The translations under genes and the position numbers were made by a program. A stretch of DNA of 64,000 nucleotides from Rhizomys pruinosus (taxonomy: Eukaryota > Chordata > Mammalia > Rodentia > Spalacidae), in NCBI GenBank assembly GCA_009823505.1, contig VZQC01005922.1, positions 990,296 to 1,054,295 on the forward strand, read 5' to 3'. Position 1 is the stretch's first letter, and each line of letters opens with the position of its first letter. The notes under the pieces are model-generated. The model had not been told where the DNA came from and made no database searches. It saw nothing but the letters and a program-made list of their open reading frames with translations. This document shows positions 32,253 through 43,286 of this stretch, one piece after another.

Positions 32253-32552
32253 AACTAGGGTATTTAAATTATTAAACTCAGAGCTCACAAAGAAAGGATA
32301 TTCTAGAAAAGAATCTTTGCTAAGGAACTACTATTTTGGCTATGATAGGCAAAGAAGACAACAGGCCAATTACTAAGTATTTCTTGTACTATTAACTAGA
32401 TAACAAGTTACTTCTTAAAGTAGTGGTGGAAAGAGAGGAGCAGTGTGTGCATAGTGTGGGTACTGATGGGAAAATTCCAAGGGTTACTCTAGGGTCACAC
32501 AAATCTCTACCCACTGGGGATATAAGAAATTAGGAAACAGCCTAAAAATATG

Positions 32553-32600
32553 GTTAAGTGGCAGAGCAACTGCCTAACATGCACAAGGCTCTAGACTGGA
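32553..32600 (+). mobile_element. ID element fragment
   Basis: 'agtggcagagcaactgccta' with 'atgcacaaggctct'. Confidence 0.5.
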
Positions 32601-32609
32601 GGGAAGGGA

Positions 32610-33790
32610 AAGGATGTGATGGGGAGGGGAGACATAACAGCAAGCGATAAACAAGGAGACAGAGCTGGCGTAAACAGAAAAGGTCTCCTCCCTGCCATCA
32701 TCTCATGGTCCTGATCCCATCGATCTAGCCCCACCCAATCCATGCAAGGCAAATAAGATCAGAAGCACAGAGGAGTAGCACACAGGATTCATGTTTAAAG
32801 CCTCCCTGGAGAATCTTAGGTACAATAAAAATATGTGTTTGCCAGGCAGCTTTACAGGGTTCTCCCCAAAAATGAATTAGTCAAAATTTAATCTTAAGGA
32901 AATAACCCATACTGGACTTCCTACAAGACAACTGGCCTGGGCTCTTAAAAACATCAATGCCATAAAATAAAAAAGACCAAAAAGGAAAAAAGAATAAAAG
33001 AAGCAGAACTCTTTTAGATTAAAGGAGATAAAGTGATACTATTAGTGGCAAAGTGTGGTCTGGGAAACTGGAGAAATCTGAACAGGAATGTTGCTGGTTG
33101 AAATTCTGAAGTATGTTCACCATACTGTGGACCTCAGTATGGTGTCTACTCAGTAGATATGCTGAGACTAAATACATATGACATCATGCCAGCAATGAAC
33201 TTTCAAATGTGAAGACAAAGATAGGACTGAAAGTATACATATATGAACACACAGAAAAATACTCTATGTAGAAAGAAGAGGCATATCTCACACACAGAGA
33301 TAACAAATACTAAATGTGGCATGTCAACAGTTGGTGAATCTAGCTTTCAGATATGTGGCTGTTCTTTGTTGTCTTGCAGCTTTTGCTATTTGAAACTTCA
33401 AAATAAAGAACTGAAGAACAAAAAGGCAAAGGCTTCTTCATGAAGTGGAATGGAGTTTCCTTTACTAAAAACAAGCTTTTCAATTAAGAAAAGAGAAAGA
33501 CAGGTATTTAAGCAATCTGGTTGTTTCTGAATTATCAGAACATTACATCTGGTCTAATTCATTAACTACTATTTTCACTGAAAGGATACATTCAGAATAA
33601 TAAATAACTTTCACGCAAGTGAACATTATGCAAACTGAAGTTTATATGTGAACACTAATATACAGAGGAAGTGCACATCAAACTCCTCACTGCTATGACT
33701 TATATAGAAACCTTATGTAGAACTACAAAGGAGGTAAGACAAAGGAAAACCTGAGTTCCATTCAGGAATGTACAGAAATTCAACATTAAT
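32610..33790. other. UGGT1 intron sequence, nothing recognised
   Basis: About 1.2 kb of AT-rich intron without a clear repeat or gene. Confidence 0.55.
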
Positions 33791-33797
33791 TCTATAC

Positions 33798-33893
33798 CTG
33801 TGTCTGTCTTCAAAGAACTGGTACTCGATCCTTGCATCTCCTTTGGGTTGAGCAGACAGGAGAGCATCCACCTTCATTACCAAGTCACTTGCC
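33798..33893 (-). CDS. UGGT1: UGGT1 coding exon (approx. residues 941-972)
   Basis: The exon is 96 nt, with acceptor ...ttttag and donor CAG|gtatag. The first base completes Val. It reads ASDLVMKVDALLSAQPKGDA then RIEYQFFEDRH plus two bases. Confidence 0.96.
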
Positions 33894-34185
33894 CTAAAAG
33901 ACAGGAGTTATGAAGACTTAGCATCACTTTAACTACAAGTTTTCTAACTACTGCTGAACACCATCAGCCCAAAGACCAAATGCCGACAAGATGGTTAAAA
34001 GGGGGCATGAAATTGACACCAACAGGCATAAGAAAAGAAACGATTCTGTCTGGGATATTACTTTTCTTTACATGTGAAAAGCAGTCAGTACCTACTTTGC
34101 AGGGCTGCTGTAAATACTGCACTGGCTAAGCATATTAGCATATAATTTAGGGCTTGATTCATAATAGGCTACCATGCTATTTCAT

Positions 34186-34382
34186 CTTTATTTATTTATT
34201 TATTTACTTATTTATTTTTGGTATTTTTGAGACATGGTCTTCCTTTTAGTCCCAGCTGGCCTGGAACTCACTCTGTAGACCAGGCTGGCCTTGAACTCAC
34301 AGAGATACGCCTGCCACAGAGATCCGCCTGCCTCTCCCTCCCAAGTGCTGGGATTAAAGGTGTGCGCCACCACGCCTGGCCT
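34186..34382 (-). mobile_element. B1 SINE (antisense) with short internal duplication
   Basis: A (TTTA)n tail and B1 body. 'cacagagatacgcctgc' is repeated as 'cacagagatccgcctgc' at 34299-34332. Confidence 0.88.
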
Positions 34383-34411
34383 TTAATCTCCTTTAAATGA
34401 TGCTATTAAGG

Positions 34412-34975
34412 GCTAGAGAGATGGCTCAGTGGTTAAGACCACTGGCTGCTCTTCTAGGACTGGGGTTCCTTTCTGAGTCCATGACAGCCATAACACTAGT
34501 TCCATAGGACTTGACACCCTCTCCTGACCTCCACAAGTATTGCATGGTGTGGTGGTTTGGATGAGTGTCCCCCATAGGCTCTAGGTATTCAGACATTTGT
34601 CTCCAGTTGGTGGCACTGTTTTTGGAGGTCTTGGAGGGTGTGGCCATGCTAGAGGAAGTGCGTTGCTAGGGGCAGGCTTAGTGAGCTTAACAAGCCTCGT
34701 GCTCTACAGTTGCTTCTCTCTGCTTCCTGTGCTCTTTGCGATATGTGACCCTCTGTTTGCTGCTCTGGATCCGGCCACCACGCCTCCCGCCACAATGGAC
34801 TAATTCCCTGGAACCGCCAATTGTAAGCTCAAATAAACTCTTCCTTTTATAAGTTCCTTGGTCTGGTGTTTTATCACAGCAACAGAAAACTGACTAATAC
34901 ACATGGCAAGGGTGCAAGTGCATACATGCTGGCAAAATAATTATACACATAAAAAATTAGGCTATTACTTTTGGG
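34412..34975 (+). mobile_element. B2 SINE split by a solo LTR
   Basis: The B2 head and middle (34412-34547) end at 'attgcatgg'. The B2 resumes at 34902 with 'catggcaagggtgcaagtgc' and its tail. Confidence 0.85.
34548..34901 (+). mobile_element. Solo LTR, ERVL-MaLR-like, inserted in a B2
   Basis: This 354-bp element begins TG and ends CA ('tgtggtggtttggatg' ... 'ctgactaataca'). It has an AATAAA at 34832-34837. The 5-bp duplication 'catgg' is at 34543-34547 and 34902-34906. It is non-coding LTR only; family assignment is by overall appearance. Confidence 0.8.
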
Positions 34976-35088
34976 GATTACTAAATACATAAAAATCCAT
35001 TAAGCCAATTAGCTACTGAACATCCATGTTGGTTCTAACTTCAATGATAGAATTAACACTGCAGTGCACAATTTAGGAAAATACTTGT

Positions 35089-35177
35089 GAGCTGGGGACG
35101 CAGCTTGGTAACATAGTACTTGCCTTGTATTTGTAAAGATCTGGGCTTGATTTCCAGTATGGCAAAACAAAAAAAGG
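35089..35177 (+). mobile_element. ID element
   Basis: 'gagctggggacgcagcttgg' head and an A-rich tail. Confidence 0.7.
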
Positions 35178-35204
35178 CCTTTGTCTACCCCTTCTATTTT
35201 AAAA

Positions 35205-35363
35205 AGGTTTTAAAATTACAGTTACTACTTGTGCTTGTAGGCCTGAGGACAAGTTAAAGGAGTCAGCTTCCTCCTTCTACCACCTGGGTCCTAGGAACTG
35301 AACTGAGCTTGTTAGGCTTGGAAGCAGCACACCTTAAACTCACTGAGCCATTTATACTGGCCT
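35205..35363 (-). mobile_element. B3-like SINE (antisense)
   Basis: 'cacctgggtcctaggaactg' to 'ctcactgagccatttatact'. Confidence 0.65.
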
Positions 35364-35379
35364 CCTCACTCCTTCTAAA

Positions 35380-36398
35380 GTTGATTTTTAACCAAAGAGC
35401 CTAAAAAAAAAAAAATCTTGAATACAATACAATATTCTAAAAAAGATATACAAAAGAGCACTTGTGATATATTTCAATTATAACAAGCTTACACATTTTC
35501 TTTTTAAATAAAAGCATTACATCAAATCACCTCTTTTGTTTAACTTCTCAGTATCAATAGCAAATATAGATGCATAGGCCAGAACAACAAGCAATCTTCT
35601 ACAGGCCTCACAAGGAACCATGATGAGCATGCAGCCAAGCTTCAGAAAGCTAGAAGAGACTTCCAGCTTCAGACTCAGGCCATGAATGAAAGGTATGGCT
35701 GGAACAGGAGGACCACTCACAGTATGATGGCTCTGGTACTACTGAAACTCCAGAAAGACAAGAGAATTCTAAGAACCCTGTGAGTTTCAGCATCAAACTT
35801 ATGGCAGCCTCACAATTACTTTATTTCTTGAAATAAGGACAAAGTAAGAATCATCTCTTCTTGGCAAAAGTCCAGTATTATGGCACAGTCTGGCAATTCA
35901 AAGAGTTTCCTACAAGCAGCCACAGAGAGAGGGAGAAGTCTAAGAGCATACCACAGCAAGCATAGGCAGTTACGACAGACTGGTTCAGCTCACGCAAGAC
36001 CTGCTGGCCTGCACCAGGGAAGCCTGCAGAAGGCAGGAAAAGGAGCTACACTCCAGAGCCACAAGGTAGGAAGGAAGCACTTTATCTATGGCCTCAGTAC
36101 TGAGTCTGCTGAAAAGGATTTCTTCTCAGGTCTCGGGAGGAAGCACAGTGGGGGAAAACACACATGAAACTCAGGGTTGTATCATTCCCAGCACTTAAAA
36201 GAAAAAAAAAACACCTCTCTATATTACATGGCAAAGGGGCTACTTTGGAAGCTATCAAAGACAAAATATCACTAAAATATGCAACATGACAATTCATGAA
36301 AAAGATAATTAAAAAAAAAGAAATTAATTTTTTTTATATCTTCCAACTATAAGCCAAAGGACACTATTCAAGGGATATAAAGGCAGCTAGGGGGATGG
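35380..36398. other. UGGT1 intron sequence, nothing recognised
   Basis: About 1 kb. The plus-strand frame at 35880-36167 has no recognised homologue and no exon signals that I can support. Confidence 0.5.
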
Positions 36399-36476
36399 GA
36401 GAAATATTTTTAAATCATGAATCTGACAGGAAATTGACATCCAATATATATAAAGATATAGTTGGCCACAACCAAG

Positions 36477-36637
36477 AGCCAGGCGTGATGTTGCATGCTT
36501 TTAATCCTAGCACTCGGGAGGTAGAGGCAGGTGGATCTTTGTGAGTTCAAGGCCAGCCTGTTCTACGGAGTGAGTTCCAGGACAGCTGGGGCCACAGGGA
36601 GACCCTGTCTCAAAAAGACACACACACACAAAAAAAG
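36477..36637 (+). mobile_element. B1 SINE nested in old L1
   Basis: 'gagccaggcgtgatgttgca' to 'ctgtctcaaaaagaca', then CA/A tail. Confidence 0.9.
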
Positions 36638-36689
36638 AATGCTCACAACCAAACCAGAACCAAACAACCTAATTAAAAATGACCCAAAG

Positions 36690-36898
36690 AGGGGGCTGGA
36701 GAGATGGCTCAGCAGTTAAGAACACCAACTGCTCTTGCAGAGGACCGGGGTTTGATTCCCAACACCCACATGGCGGCTGAGAACCGTCTTTAACTCCTGT
36801 TCCAAGGGAATCCGACACACTCTTCTGACCTCTGTGGCATTGCACAACACAGGTGCACAGACCTGCACACAGACAGCACACTCATATGCATAAAAAAT
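36690..36898 (+). mobile_element. B2 SINE nested in old L1
   Basis: 'gggggctggagagatggctc' to 'cactcatatgcataaaaaat'. Confidence 0.9.
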
Positions 36899-37787
36899 TA
36901 AAAAAAATTTTTTTTAAATGACCTAAAGAATTGAACAGACACTTTCCTAAACATATACCATGGTCAATGTGAATAAGAATAGCTACTCAACATCACTATC
37001 AAAGACATACCACTCCATACACTAGAGGATGGCTATTTAAATAACAAAACCACAGGAAGTGTTGGTGAAAATATAGAGAAACTAGAACTTTGTACACTGT
37101 TGGTAGGAGTGTACAATACTGCAGCTATTATGGAAAAGGTATAGCAAGTCCCCCAAATGAAACAGAAATGTATCTCCAACTACACATTCAGGGGATATGT
37201 AATAAAGAAACTAGGTACATACAACCATGGATGTCAGTTACACAGCAGATATACAAATTTATACATAATTTCCTCCCTGGAAGTGAAATAGCACCATAAG
37301 ACACATTGGCTAATAAAAATACCAAAAGAATTAAAATTATTAGCCAGCAACATCTAACCATCTACCTTTGCGATGCAAGAGAAACAACTTGGTATCTGAT
37401 ACTGGTAAAGAGATGGAAAGAAGAATTTAACCTCCCTTTCTGCTCTTGCATACAAAACAACTGAAGGAGAAAGACAAGTGTTAGGAGTTTCTTTACACAA
37501 GCATTCCAGTTAAGACACCAACCAGCCCCTCCTATTCTGCATAAGTCTGACCTTTTCCAGAATCAAAGTTAAAAGAATAAGAACCGAGAGAGCTAATTTA
37601 GAAACATAATTGAAAACTTTAGATTATAGTAATGTTGGAAATAAAATCCAAGGAATTGGTAGTATAAGTGACAATATAAAATCCTCACTTTGACCAATGA
37701 GGAAAAATTAATTAATACAAACTCTATAACATGAACTAGTTTCTAATTAGAAAAATCAGTTTTATTATTTATTATCTAACTAGTAAC

Positions 37788-38225
37788 TTGTCAGGCATGG
37801 TGCAGCACACCTTTTTTTTTTTATTAATTTTTATTTATTTCTGTATGTGTATGAATGTACTGTCTGCATGCAAGTTTGTGCACCCCTGTCGTGCAATGCC
37901 GCGGAGGTCAGAAGAGGGTCTCGGATTCCCCTGGAACTGGAGTTCTCCTGGAATTGGAGTTTTAGACGGTTCTCGGCTGCCATGTGGGTGCTGGAGATCG
38001 AACCCGGGTCCTCTGCAAGAGCGGTCGGCGCTCTTAACCGCTAGACCATCTCTCCGGCCCGGTGCGGCACACCTTTAAACCCAGCACTTTGGAGGCAGAG
38101 GCAGAGGCAGGTGGATTTGTGAGTTCAAGGCCACCCTGGTCTACATTGTGAATTCCAGGACAGCTGGAGCTACAGGGAAACCTGACTCAAAAAGACAAAA
38201 CAAACAAACAAACAAACAAACAAAA
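37788..38225 (+). mobile_element. B1 SINE interrupted by a B2
   Basis: The first ~20 bp of the B1 ('catggtgcagcacaccttt') precede the B2. The B1 resumes after it with the duplicated 'ggtgcggcacaccttt', followed by the body and a (CAAA)n tail. Confidence 0.85.
37811..38061 (-). mobile_element. B2 SINE (antisense) of the duplicated-block type, nested in B1
   Basis: It contains two copies of the 'ctggaactggagtt' block ('ctggaactggagttctcctg', 'gaattggagtt'). Confidence 0.9.
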
Positions 38226-38233
38226 AAACTTAC

Positions 38234-38364
38234 ACATCTTCTTCTACCCGAAGGTGTTGGATATGAGATTTTATTTTCTGTCCTGAAGTTTTCAGAATGA
38301 TATTTTCAAGGAGGTGGAAGTCATCTTGCTTAAAGATCTCATTATCCTCCAGTGGCCCAATGAT
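38234..38364 (-). CDS. UGGT1: UGGT1 coding exon (approx. residues 898-940)
   Basis: The exon is 131 nt, with acceptor ...cctcatag and donor GT|gtaagt. It reads IIGPLEDNEIFKQDDFHLLE, NIILKTSGQKIKSHIQHLRV, EED plus two bases. The acceptor lies only about 9 bp downstream of a nested B1 on the other side of the donor, so a SINE tail abuts the splice donor region. Confidence 0.96.
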
Positions 38365-39130
38365 CTATGAGGTAAAGAAGAACAGGTCAGATCTGGAGAG
38401 CAGTGGTCATCAGCTAGTATGAAGTCTCTGCTTGTCCTAAGCTATCTGTCACACTAAAGTGCCTTAAAAACTCAGGCCTGGGACATGTTTAAAAATAAAG
38501 AAAAATAAAAATAACTCAGCTCAAAACAAGTGGTTATTTGTTTACCTACTAATTCCTCACAGATATGAGACTTGTATGTTTCACATTAATTTTCCAAGTA
38601 AGCAAGCTAACATAAAATAACGATAGTTTGCATTAATTCTCAGTAAACAACAATAAGGTTTACTTTATGTATAAAGGCTGTAGTGATTTCTGTTCTGAGA
38701 GCCACCAGACTCACTACTTTCAACAACAGCAGGACAGAAATACACAGCAGGAAGCCCCCCCCCCCAACCCAGGACTGTCTCAAAAAGCATACTTCCTGTA
38801 TCTATGATACTGCTTTCAGTATCATAGAAAACATAGATGCTTTCACCATTCGTTTTTACAGTGATGGAGCTGTTGGGGGAGGGGCTCACCTGTTCTATAA
38901 GTTAATTCTTCACCATGCTCTGTAAGAAAGCCCAATAAAATCATTGGCTTCTCCCCCGAAAGCATACTGCCTTGGAAAGATAGGACAGGAATGGCGATCA
39001 CTGGCATTCAGAAACCCTAATCATCTCTGAGGGAGGAAGGACCTGCCAGAGAGTTTACCAGCTTCGAAGGTACAGATCTAGTGCTACAGATCTAAGTAGG
39101 CAAGCTGCTCTCAGTCCAGCAAGGCCTCAC
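38365..39130. other. UGGT1 intron sequence, nothing recognised
   Basis: Unique intron with a 14-bp C-run near 38755-38765. Confidence 0.6.
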
Positions 39131-39262
39131 CCTTCCGTTGCTGATCACTGCCCTTTGTCCCTTCTTCAGCTTCAGAACATCCCTGCAGTACATGGCATGA
39201 GACAAAATAAAATCCATTTTGGAAGACTCAAAGGCTTCTTTAAAAAGACTGAAATCCATGCC
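39131..39262 (-). CDS. UGGT1: UGGT1 coding exon (approx. residues 854-897)
   Basis: The exon is 132 nt, phase 0 at both ends, with acceptor ...ttcctag and donor AGG|gtgagg. It reads GMDFSLFKEAFESSKMDFIL, SHAMYCRDVLKLKKGQRAVI, SNGR, within the thioredoxin-like part of the sensor region. Confidence 0.97.
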
Positions 39263-39511
39263 CTAGGAAAGCAACATTTTAAATGAAAGTCACTGTTATT
39301 AAGCAAACCACATAAATGATAACCACAATGAATTAACTAGGAAATGCTTTTATGAAAAAATGAAGTTTCCTAATTAATGTCACTGCTCAATTCTCCACTG
39401 TCCCCTCCTCATAAAGTAACAGTAATTCCCTTTTCCTAATTTTCTACTGATTTGTTCTAGTAAGTAGTCTATTCTCCATAACTTTATTTCATGTTTTAAA
39501 ATCTTAACTTC

Positions 39512-39651
39512 GTGCCGGGCGTGGTGGCGCACGCCTTTAATCCTAGCACTTGGGAGGCAGAGGCAGGTGGATCTTTGTGAGTTCAAGGCCTGGTCTACAG
39601 AATGAGTTCCAGGACAGCTGGAGCTACCGGAAGACCCTGTCTCGAAAAGAC

Positions 39652-39683
<32 letters not shown>
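39512..39683 (+). mobile_element. B1 SINE with long poly-A
   Basis: 'tgccgggcgtggtggcgcac' to 'ctgtctcgaaaagacc', then ~30 A. The left target site is 'aatcttaacttc'. Confidence 0.9.
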
Positions 39684-39689
<6 letters not shown>

Positions 39690-39692
39690 TTC

Positions 39693-39862
39693 AGTCCGGG
39701 TGTGGTGGCGCATGCCTTAATCCTAGAACTTGGAGGCAGAGGCAGGCGGATTTTTGTGAGTTTTTGAAAGGCCAGCCTGGTCTACAGATGCGAGTTCCAG
39801 GACAGCTGGGACTACAGGGAGGCCCGTCTCGCAAAAGACAAAAAAAACAAAAAAAAAAAACT
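39693..39862 (+). mobile_element. Second, error-rich B1 copy in tandem
   Basis: A B1 with unusual small indels ('gagtttttgaaaggcc', 'acagatgcgagttcc', 'ggcccgtctcgcaaaagac') sits between two versions of the same target site. It may be a noisy duplicate of the preceding B1. Confidence 0.7.
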
Positions 39863-40080
39863 TAATTTCAGGTGACAACCATGTTCTCCTACTGAAAATA
39901 TATTCATGATTTTAGAAGAAATTTTAAAACTTTAAATGCTGTCAAAAACAATACATCAAACAAATGAATAAACTTTTATTAGAAACAAGAACTCTTTAAG
40001 CCTCTGATGAATGGTTCACAGCTGTGCTTTACTCTAGTAACAAATCAAATATTGTCTGTCTTTTAAAAATGGTACAAAAC

Positions 40081-40168
40081 ACTGGGTGTGGTGGCACAGG
40101 CCTTTAATCCCAGAACTCAGAAGGCAAAGGCAGGCAGATCTCTCTGAGTTCAAGGCCAGCCTGGTCTA
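40081..40168 (+). mobile_element. B1 SINE, 3' truncated
   Basis: 'actgggtgtggtggcacagg' to 'ggccagcctggtct', where it stops. Confidence 0.8.
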
Positions 40169-40191
40169 TTTTACTTAAAGTACAAACTTCT

Positions 40192-40427
40192 GGGCTGGAG
40201 ACATAGCCTAGCAGTTAAGAGCACCGACTGCTCTTGCAGAGGACCCGGGTTCGATCCCCAGCACCCACATGGAGGCTGAGAACCGTCTGTAACTCCAATT
40301 CCAGGAGAACTCCAGTTCCAGGGGAATCTGAAACCTTCTTCTGACCTCCGTGGCATTGCACGACACGGGTGCACAAACCTACATGCAGACAGTACATTCA
40401 TACACATACCAAAAAGAAAAAAAAAAA
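40192..40427 (+). mobile_element. B2 SINE, duplicated-block type, 15-bp target-site duplication
   Basis: The direct repeat 'aaagtacaaacttct' is at 40177-40191 and 40428-40442. It carries the tandem 'ctccaattccaggagaa'/'ctccagttccaggggaa' block. Confidence 0.93.
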
Positions 40428-40636
40428 AAAGTACAAACTTCTATCTTGAGCATCCTCCAAGCCAAAGCAAGTTTAAAAGTAAAAGGTAATATTACAGAAT
40501 TATTTCTTGTTGAGATTGTTCTAATAAAAAAATAACCTGAGACTCAGAAGGAATCACAAGTTAGATTATGAACAGTATAAATCAGCCTGGGAGAAGAAAA
40601 TTAACGACTAGGACAGCAGAAACCTGAGACTCTTAC

Positions 40637-40843
40637 CCCGACAGAGAACTCTGCGATGTCTGCTCCTGTTGCCAGGGCCTCTGCAGTGTCCTCTTTGGCC
40701 ATTTTGGTGATGAAATTCTTAGCAGAGTTTGAGGTCTGTGTTTGGAGAGCCGCCCAGATTGCTCTGAAGATCAGAGTGTTCTCATAACTTATCTCTTGGC
40801 TGGGATTATTGATCATGCTTATCCTAACATTGTTGCTGGTTTT
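40637..40843 (-). CDS. UGGT1: UGGT1 coding exon (approx. residues 785-853)
   Basis: The exon is 207 nt, phase 0 at both ends, with acceptor ...gtaaatag and donor GGG|gtaaga. It reads KTSNNVRISMINNPSQEISY, ENTLIFRAIWAALQTQTSNS, AKNFITKMAKEDTAEALATG, ADIAEFSVG. It follows the GC-AG intron. Confidence 0.97.
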
Positions 40844-40914
40844 CTATTTACAAAATAGAAGATAAGAATTATATGATAGATGTTTTGAACCTAAAAAAGC
40901 AAAAATAACATTAG

Positions 40915-41170
40915 TCATGTTCTACAAGTACCAATATCACTTCTAAAAGTCTTCAGTAGTTGCCTATACTCAAAATAAAATTCAGATACCGTGCATAAGC
41001 AGGCTTGCCAAATTCTGTATGAACAGGCCCCCAGGTTCCTTTCCGACTTCATTTCTTTTTTTTTTTTGTCTTTTCGAGACAGGGTCTCCCTGTAGTCCCA
41101 GCTGTCCTGGAACTCCAACTTCATTTCTATAACACTGTAGCTACCACAGACCAGCAGACTGCTATCTTTC
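40915..41170. repeat. Copy A of an intra-gene duplicated segment
   Basis: It shares with 43838-44015 the words 'acttctaaaagtcttcagta', 'attcagataccgtg', 'gcaggcttgccaaattct', 'tgaacaggcccccaggttcc' and 'acttcatttctataa'. This copy carries a truncated B1 (41057-41117). Confidence 0.85.
41057..41117 (-). mobile_element. Truncated B1 (antisense) in duplicated segment
   Basis: A T-run to 'ccagctgtcctggaactcca', with direct repeat 'acttcatttct' at 41046-41056 and 41118-41128. It is absent from the sister copy. Confidence 0.9.
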
Positions 41171-41373
41171 CTCAACACATTTCCACCCTTCTAAGTTCTA
41201 CCTGTTCTTCAGGGCTCTGCCTGTACTCATTTCATTCGTATGGCCTTTTCAGACGCTGAGTAGCAATGAATCTCCCTGAGGGTGAAAAAACAAACCAAAC
41301 CAAGAATCCATGTGGGAGAAGGTATCTGGGGCCCATAAAACCAAAATGGATGGGCCTTGAATCAAGAACATAT

Positions 41374-41560
41374 GTGGGTCATTGAGATGGCCCAGGAGGT
41401 GAAGGCACTTGCTACTAACCCTAATGACTGAGTTCAATCTCTGAAACACACATGGTGGGAGGAGAGAACAGGTTCTCACAAGCTGTCCTCTTCCACATGA
41501 GTACCATGGCATGTTTGTGCCCCTCTCCAATAGTAAATAAATAAAAATGTAGTAAAAAAA
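41374..41560 (+). mobile_element. B3-like SINE
   Basis: 'gtgggtcattgagatggccc' to '(taaa)n' tail. Confidence 0.65.
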
Positions 41561-41599
41561 ATTGTAAAGAAAAAAAAGAAGTAATAGAAATTTATACTA

Positions 41600-42110
41600 C
41601 TGTATATCAGGAGACAGCTGTAAGAATATTGATGGAAACAGTCTTCATAAGAGCCCAGTGAAAAACAACGGCCTCAAACAGACTAATTATTGATCAAAAT
41701 TTTGTTGTATGGCCATATAATACAATACTACTCAATGAAAAATAACTAGTGCCAATACTTCTAACGATACAAAGCTCGTAAAATGTTGAGTAAAGAAAGC
41801 AAACACGGGCTGGAGAGATGGCCTAGCGGTTAAGAGCGCCGACTGCTCTTGCAGAGGACCCGGGTTTGCTCCCCAGCACCCACATGGCGGCCGAGAACCA
41901 TCTGGAACTCCAATTCCAGGAGAACTCCAGTTCCAGGGGAATCCGATGCCCTCTTCTGACCTCTGCAGCATTGCACGACACAGGTGCACAAACCTACATG
42001 CAGACAGTACATTCATACACATACAGAAATAAATAAAATTAAAAAAGAAAAAAAAGAAAGCAAACACAAGTACATATTCTAAAACTGTAAGACACAGAGG
42101 AGGAGGGAAG
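41600..42110 (+). mobile_element. Old LINE-1-like fragment carrying a B2
   Basis: 'acaatactactcaatgaaaa' and 'aaatgttgagtaaagaaagc' recall the L1 3' end. The text resumes after the B2. Confidence 0.45.
41807..42052 (+). mobile_element. B2 SINE, duplicated-block type, 15-bp target-site duplication
   Basis: The direct repeat 'aaagaaagcaaacac' is at 41792-41806 and 42053-42067. Near-consensus body. Confidence 0.94.
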
Positions 42111-42611
42111 CAGCAAGGACGACACAAACGGGGCAGGCTGCGGGGGTGTCTTTACTTTTTGATCTGGGTGGTAGATAAGATAGGCATGCTCACTTGTGAT
42201 GTGAAGTATCTGAAGCTGTATTCTACCTCAGAGAAATAAGACTGAACTCTCCTTCCCAGTCCTCCCACCATTGTGCCATGACAGGAGCTTTTCAGTTTAT
42301 ATCAGACTGCCTCAGGTACGGTCATCCTTCCCTGTGAAATGCCCTGACTCAACCTCCAACTGACCATAGAATCTAGTCCAATACCTCAAACACTAAAGGC
42401 TTTTGGCACCACAGTACTGAACTTCCCTAGGTATTTCCTTATGTCAGTCAGCCTTCTTGGAGCTCAAGGTAGAAAAAGACACAAGAAGAAATGTGATTTC
42501 TAAATTAAGCTGTAAAGTGAAAAAGCCCAGGACTACACTGACTATCCAAAAGATCAAATTCTTCTCAACCATTCAGCACTGATTTTGACTCCCACTGTAC
42601 ATGGACCAGGN

Positions 42612-42714
42612 AGTTTCAGAAGGTTCTTGGCCGCCATGTGGGTGCTGGGGATCGAACCCGGGTTCTCTGTAAGAGCGGTCGGCGCTCTTAACCGCTAGGC
42701 CATCTCTCCAGCCC
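42612..42714 (-). mobile_element. B2 SINE (antisense), cut by an N
   Basis: Starts directly after the N at 42611 with 'agtttcagaaggttcttggc' and ends 'catctctccagccc'. The tail half is missing at the gap. Confidence 0.85.
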
Positions 42715-42949
42715 AACAGTTTGTTATTTTTAAGGCTTCAACGATTCACTATAAAATGCATCTCCATCTGCAGGAAGCAATTCCTAAATTGCTTTACTTG
42801 AGAAATCCAAAACTGCTGGGCTCCCTATAGCATAGAAATAGAAGCGTTTTGGAAAAGGATTACCTTTTGGGTTCAGAAAACCTCTTCCTAGAAAAGACAC
42901 AGCATCTAGCAGTCCAAGCCATCAGATCTCAGAACACTAGGGGGAGTCT

Positions 42950-42954
<5 letters not shown>

Positions 42955-42984
<30 letters not shown>
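42955..42984. repeat. Poly-T tract (~30)
   Basis: Pure T-run with no SINE body next to it; possibly an orphan A-tail. Confidence 0.85.
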
Positions 42985-42988
<4 letters not shown>

Positions 42989-43191
42989 ATCTCTTACCTT
43001 AGTAAAGCTAGGCCTTAGAGCCTTTGACTTCTTTTCTAGGAGCTAACAACCTCCGAGGGCACTGTGCTCTTTTCCCTCAACACTAAGACGTGCTGGAACC
43101 ACCAGTACATTCACATCAGCACAGAGATGCTCAGGAGGCCAACTGCACCTCAATAACAAAAACCCCAGAGAATGAAATCCTAGATACTTGC

Positions 43192-43286
43192 CTGATGTTT
43201 AATAGCATCATACAGTAACTGCCGTCCAGAAGGGCTATCAAAATCCCCAATAATCCAAAAAGTCACTGGCCTAATAAAAGAATCAT
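43192..43286 (-). CDS. UGGT1: UGGT1 coding exon with GC splice donor (approx. residues 753-784)
   Basis: The exon is 95 nt, with acceptor ...tctacag. The first two bases complete Asp. It reads DSFIRPVTFWIIGDFDSPSG, RQLLYDAIKHQ. The donor is CATCAG|GCAAGT. The next exon starts with Lys-Thr-Ser-Asn-Asn, matching HQ-KSSNN of mammalian UGGT1, so the GC donor is positioned exactly. Confidence 0.96.

Larger units (their letters stand above)
36400..37290 (+). mobile_element. Old LINE-1 fragment, interrupted by B1 and B2
   Basis: L1 ORF2-like text lies before and after the SINEs: 'atctgacaggaaattgacat'; then 'gaacagacactttcctaaac', 'ctttgtacactgttggtagg'. Highly decayed. Confidence 0.7.

Noticed and set aside
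35880..36167. 95-codon plus-strand ORF in a UGGT1 intron
   Set aside because: No homology recognised, no promoter or splice evidence; length is within chance expectation.
41732..42127. Repeated cysteine/tryptophan-containing small proteins (CMCMNVLSACRFVHPC type) at many sites
   Set aside because: All are translations of antisense B2 SINEs; the same peptide recurs wherever a B2 is inserted.
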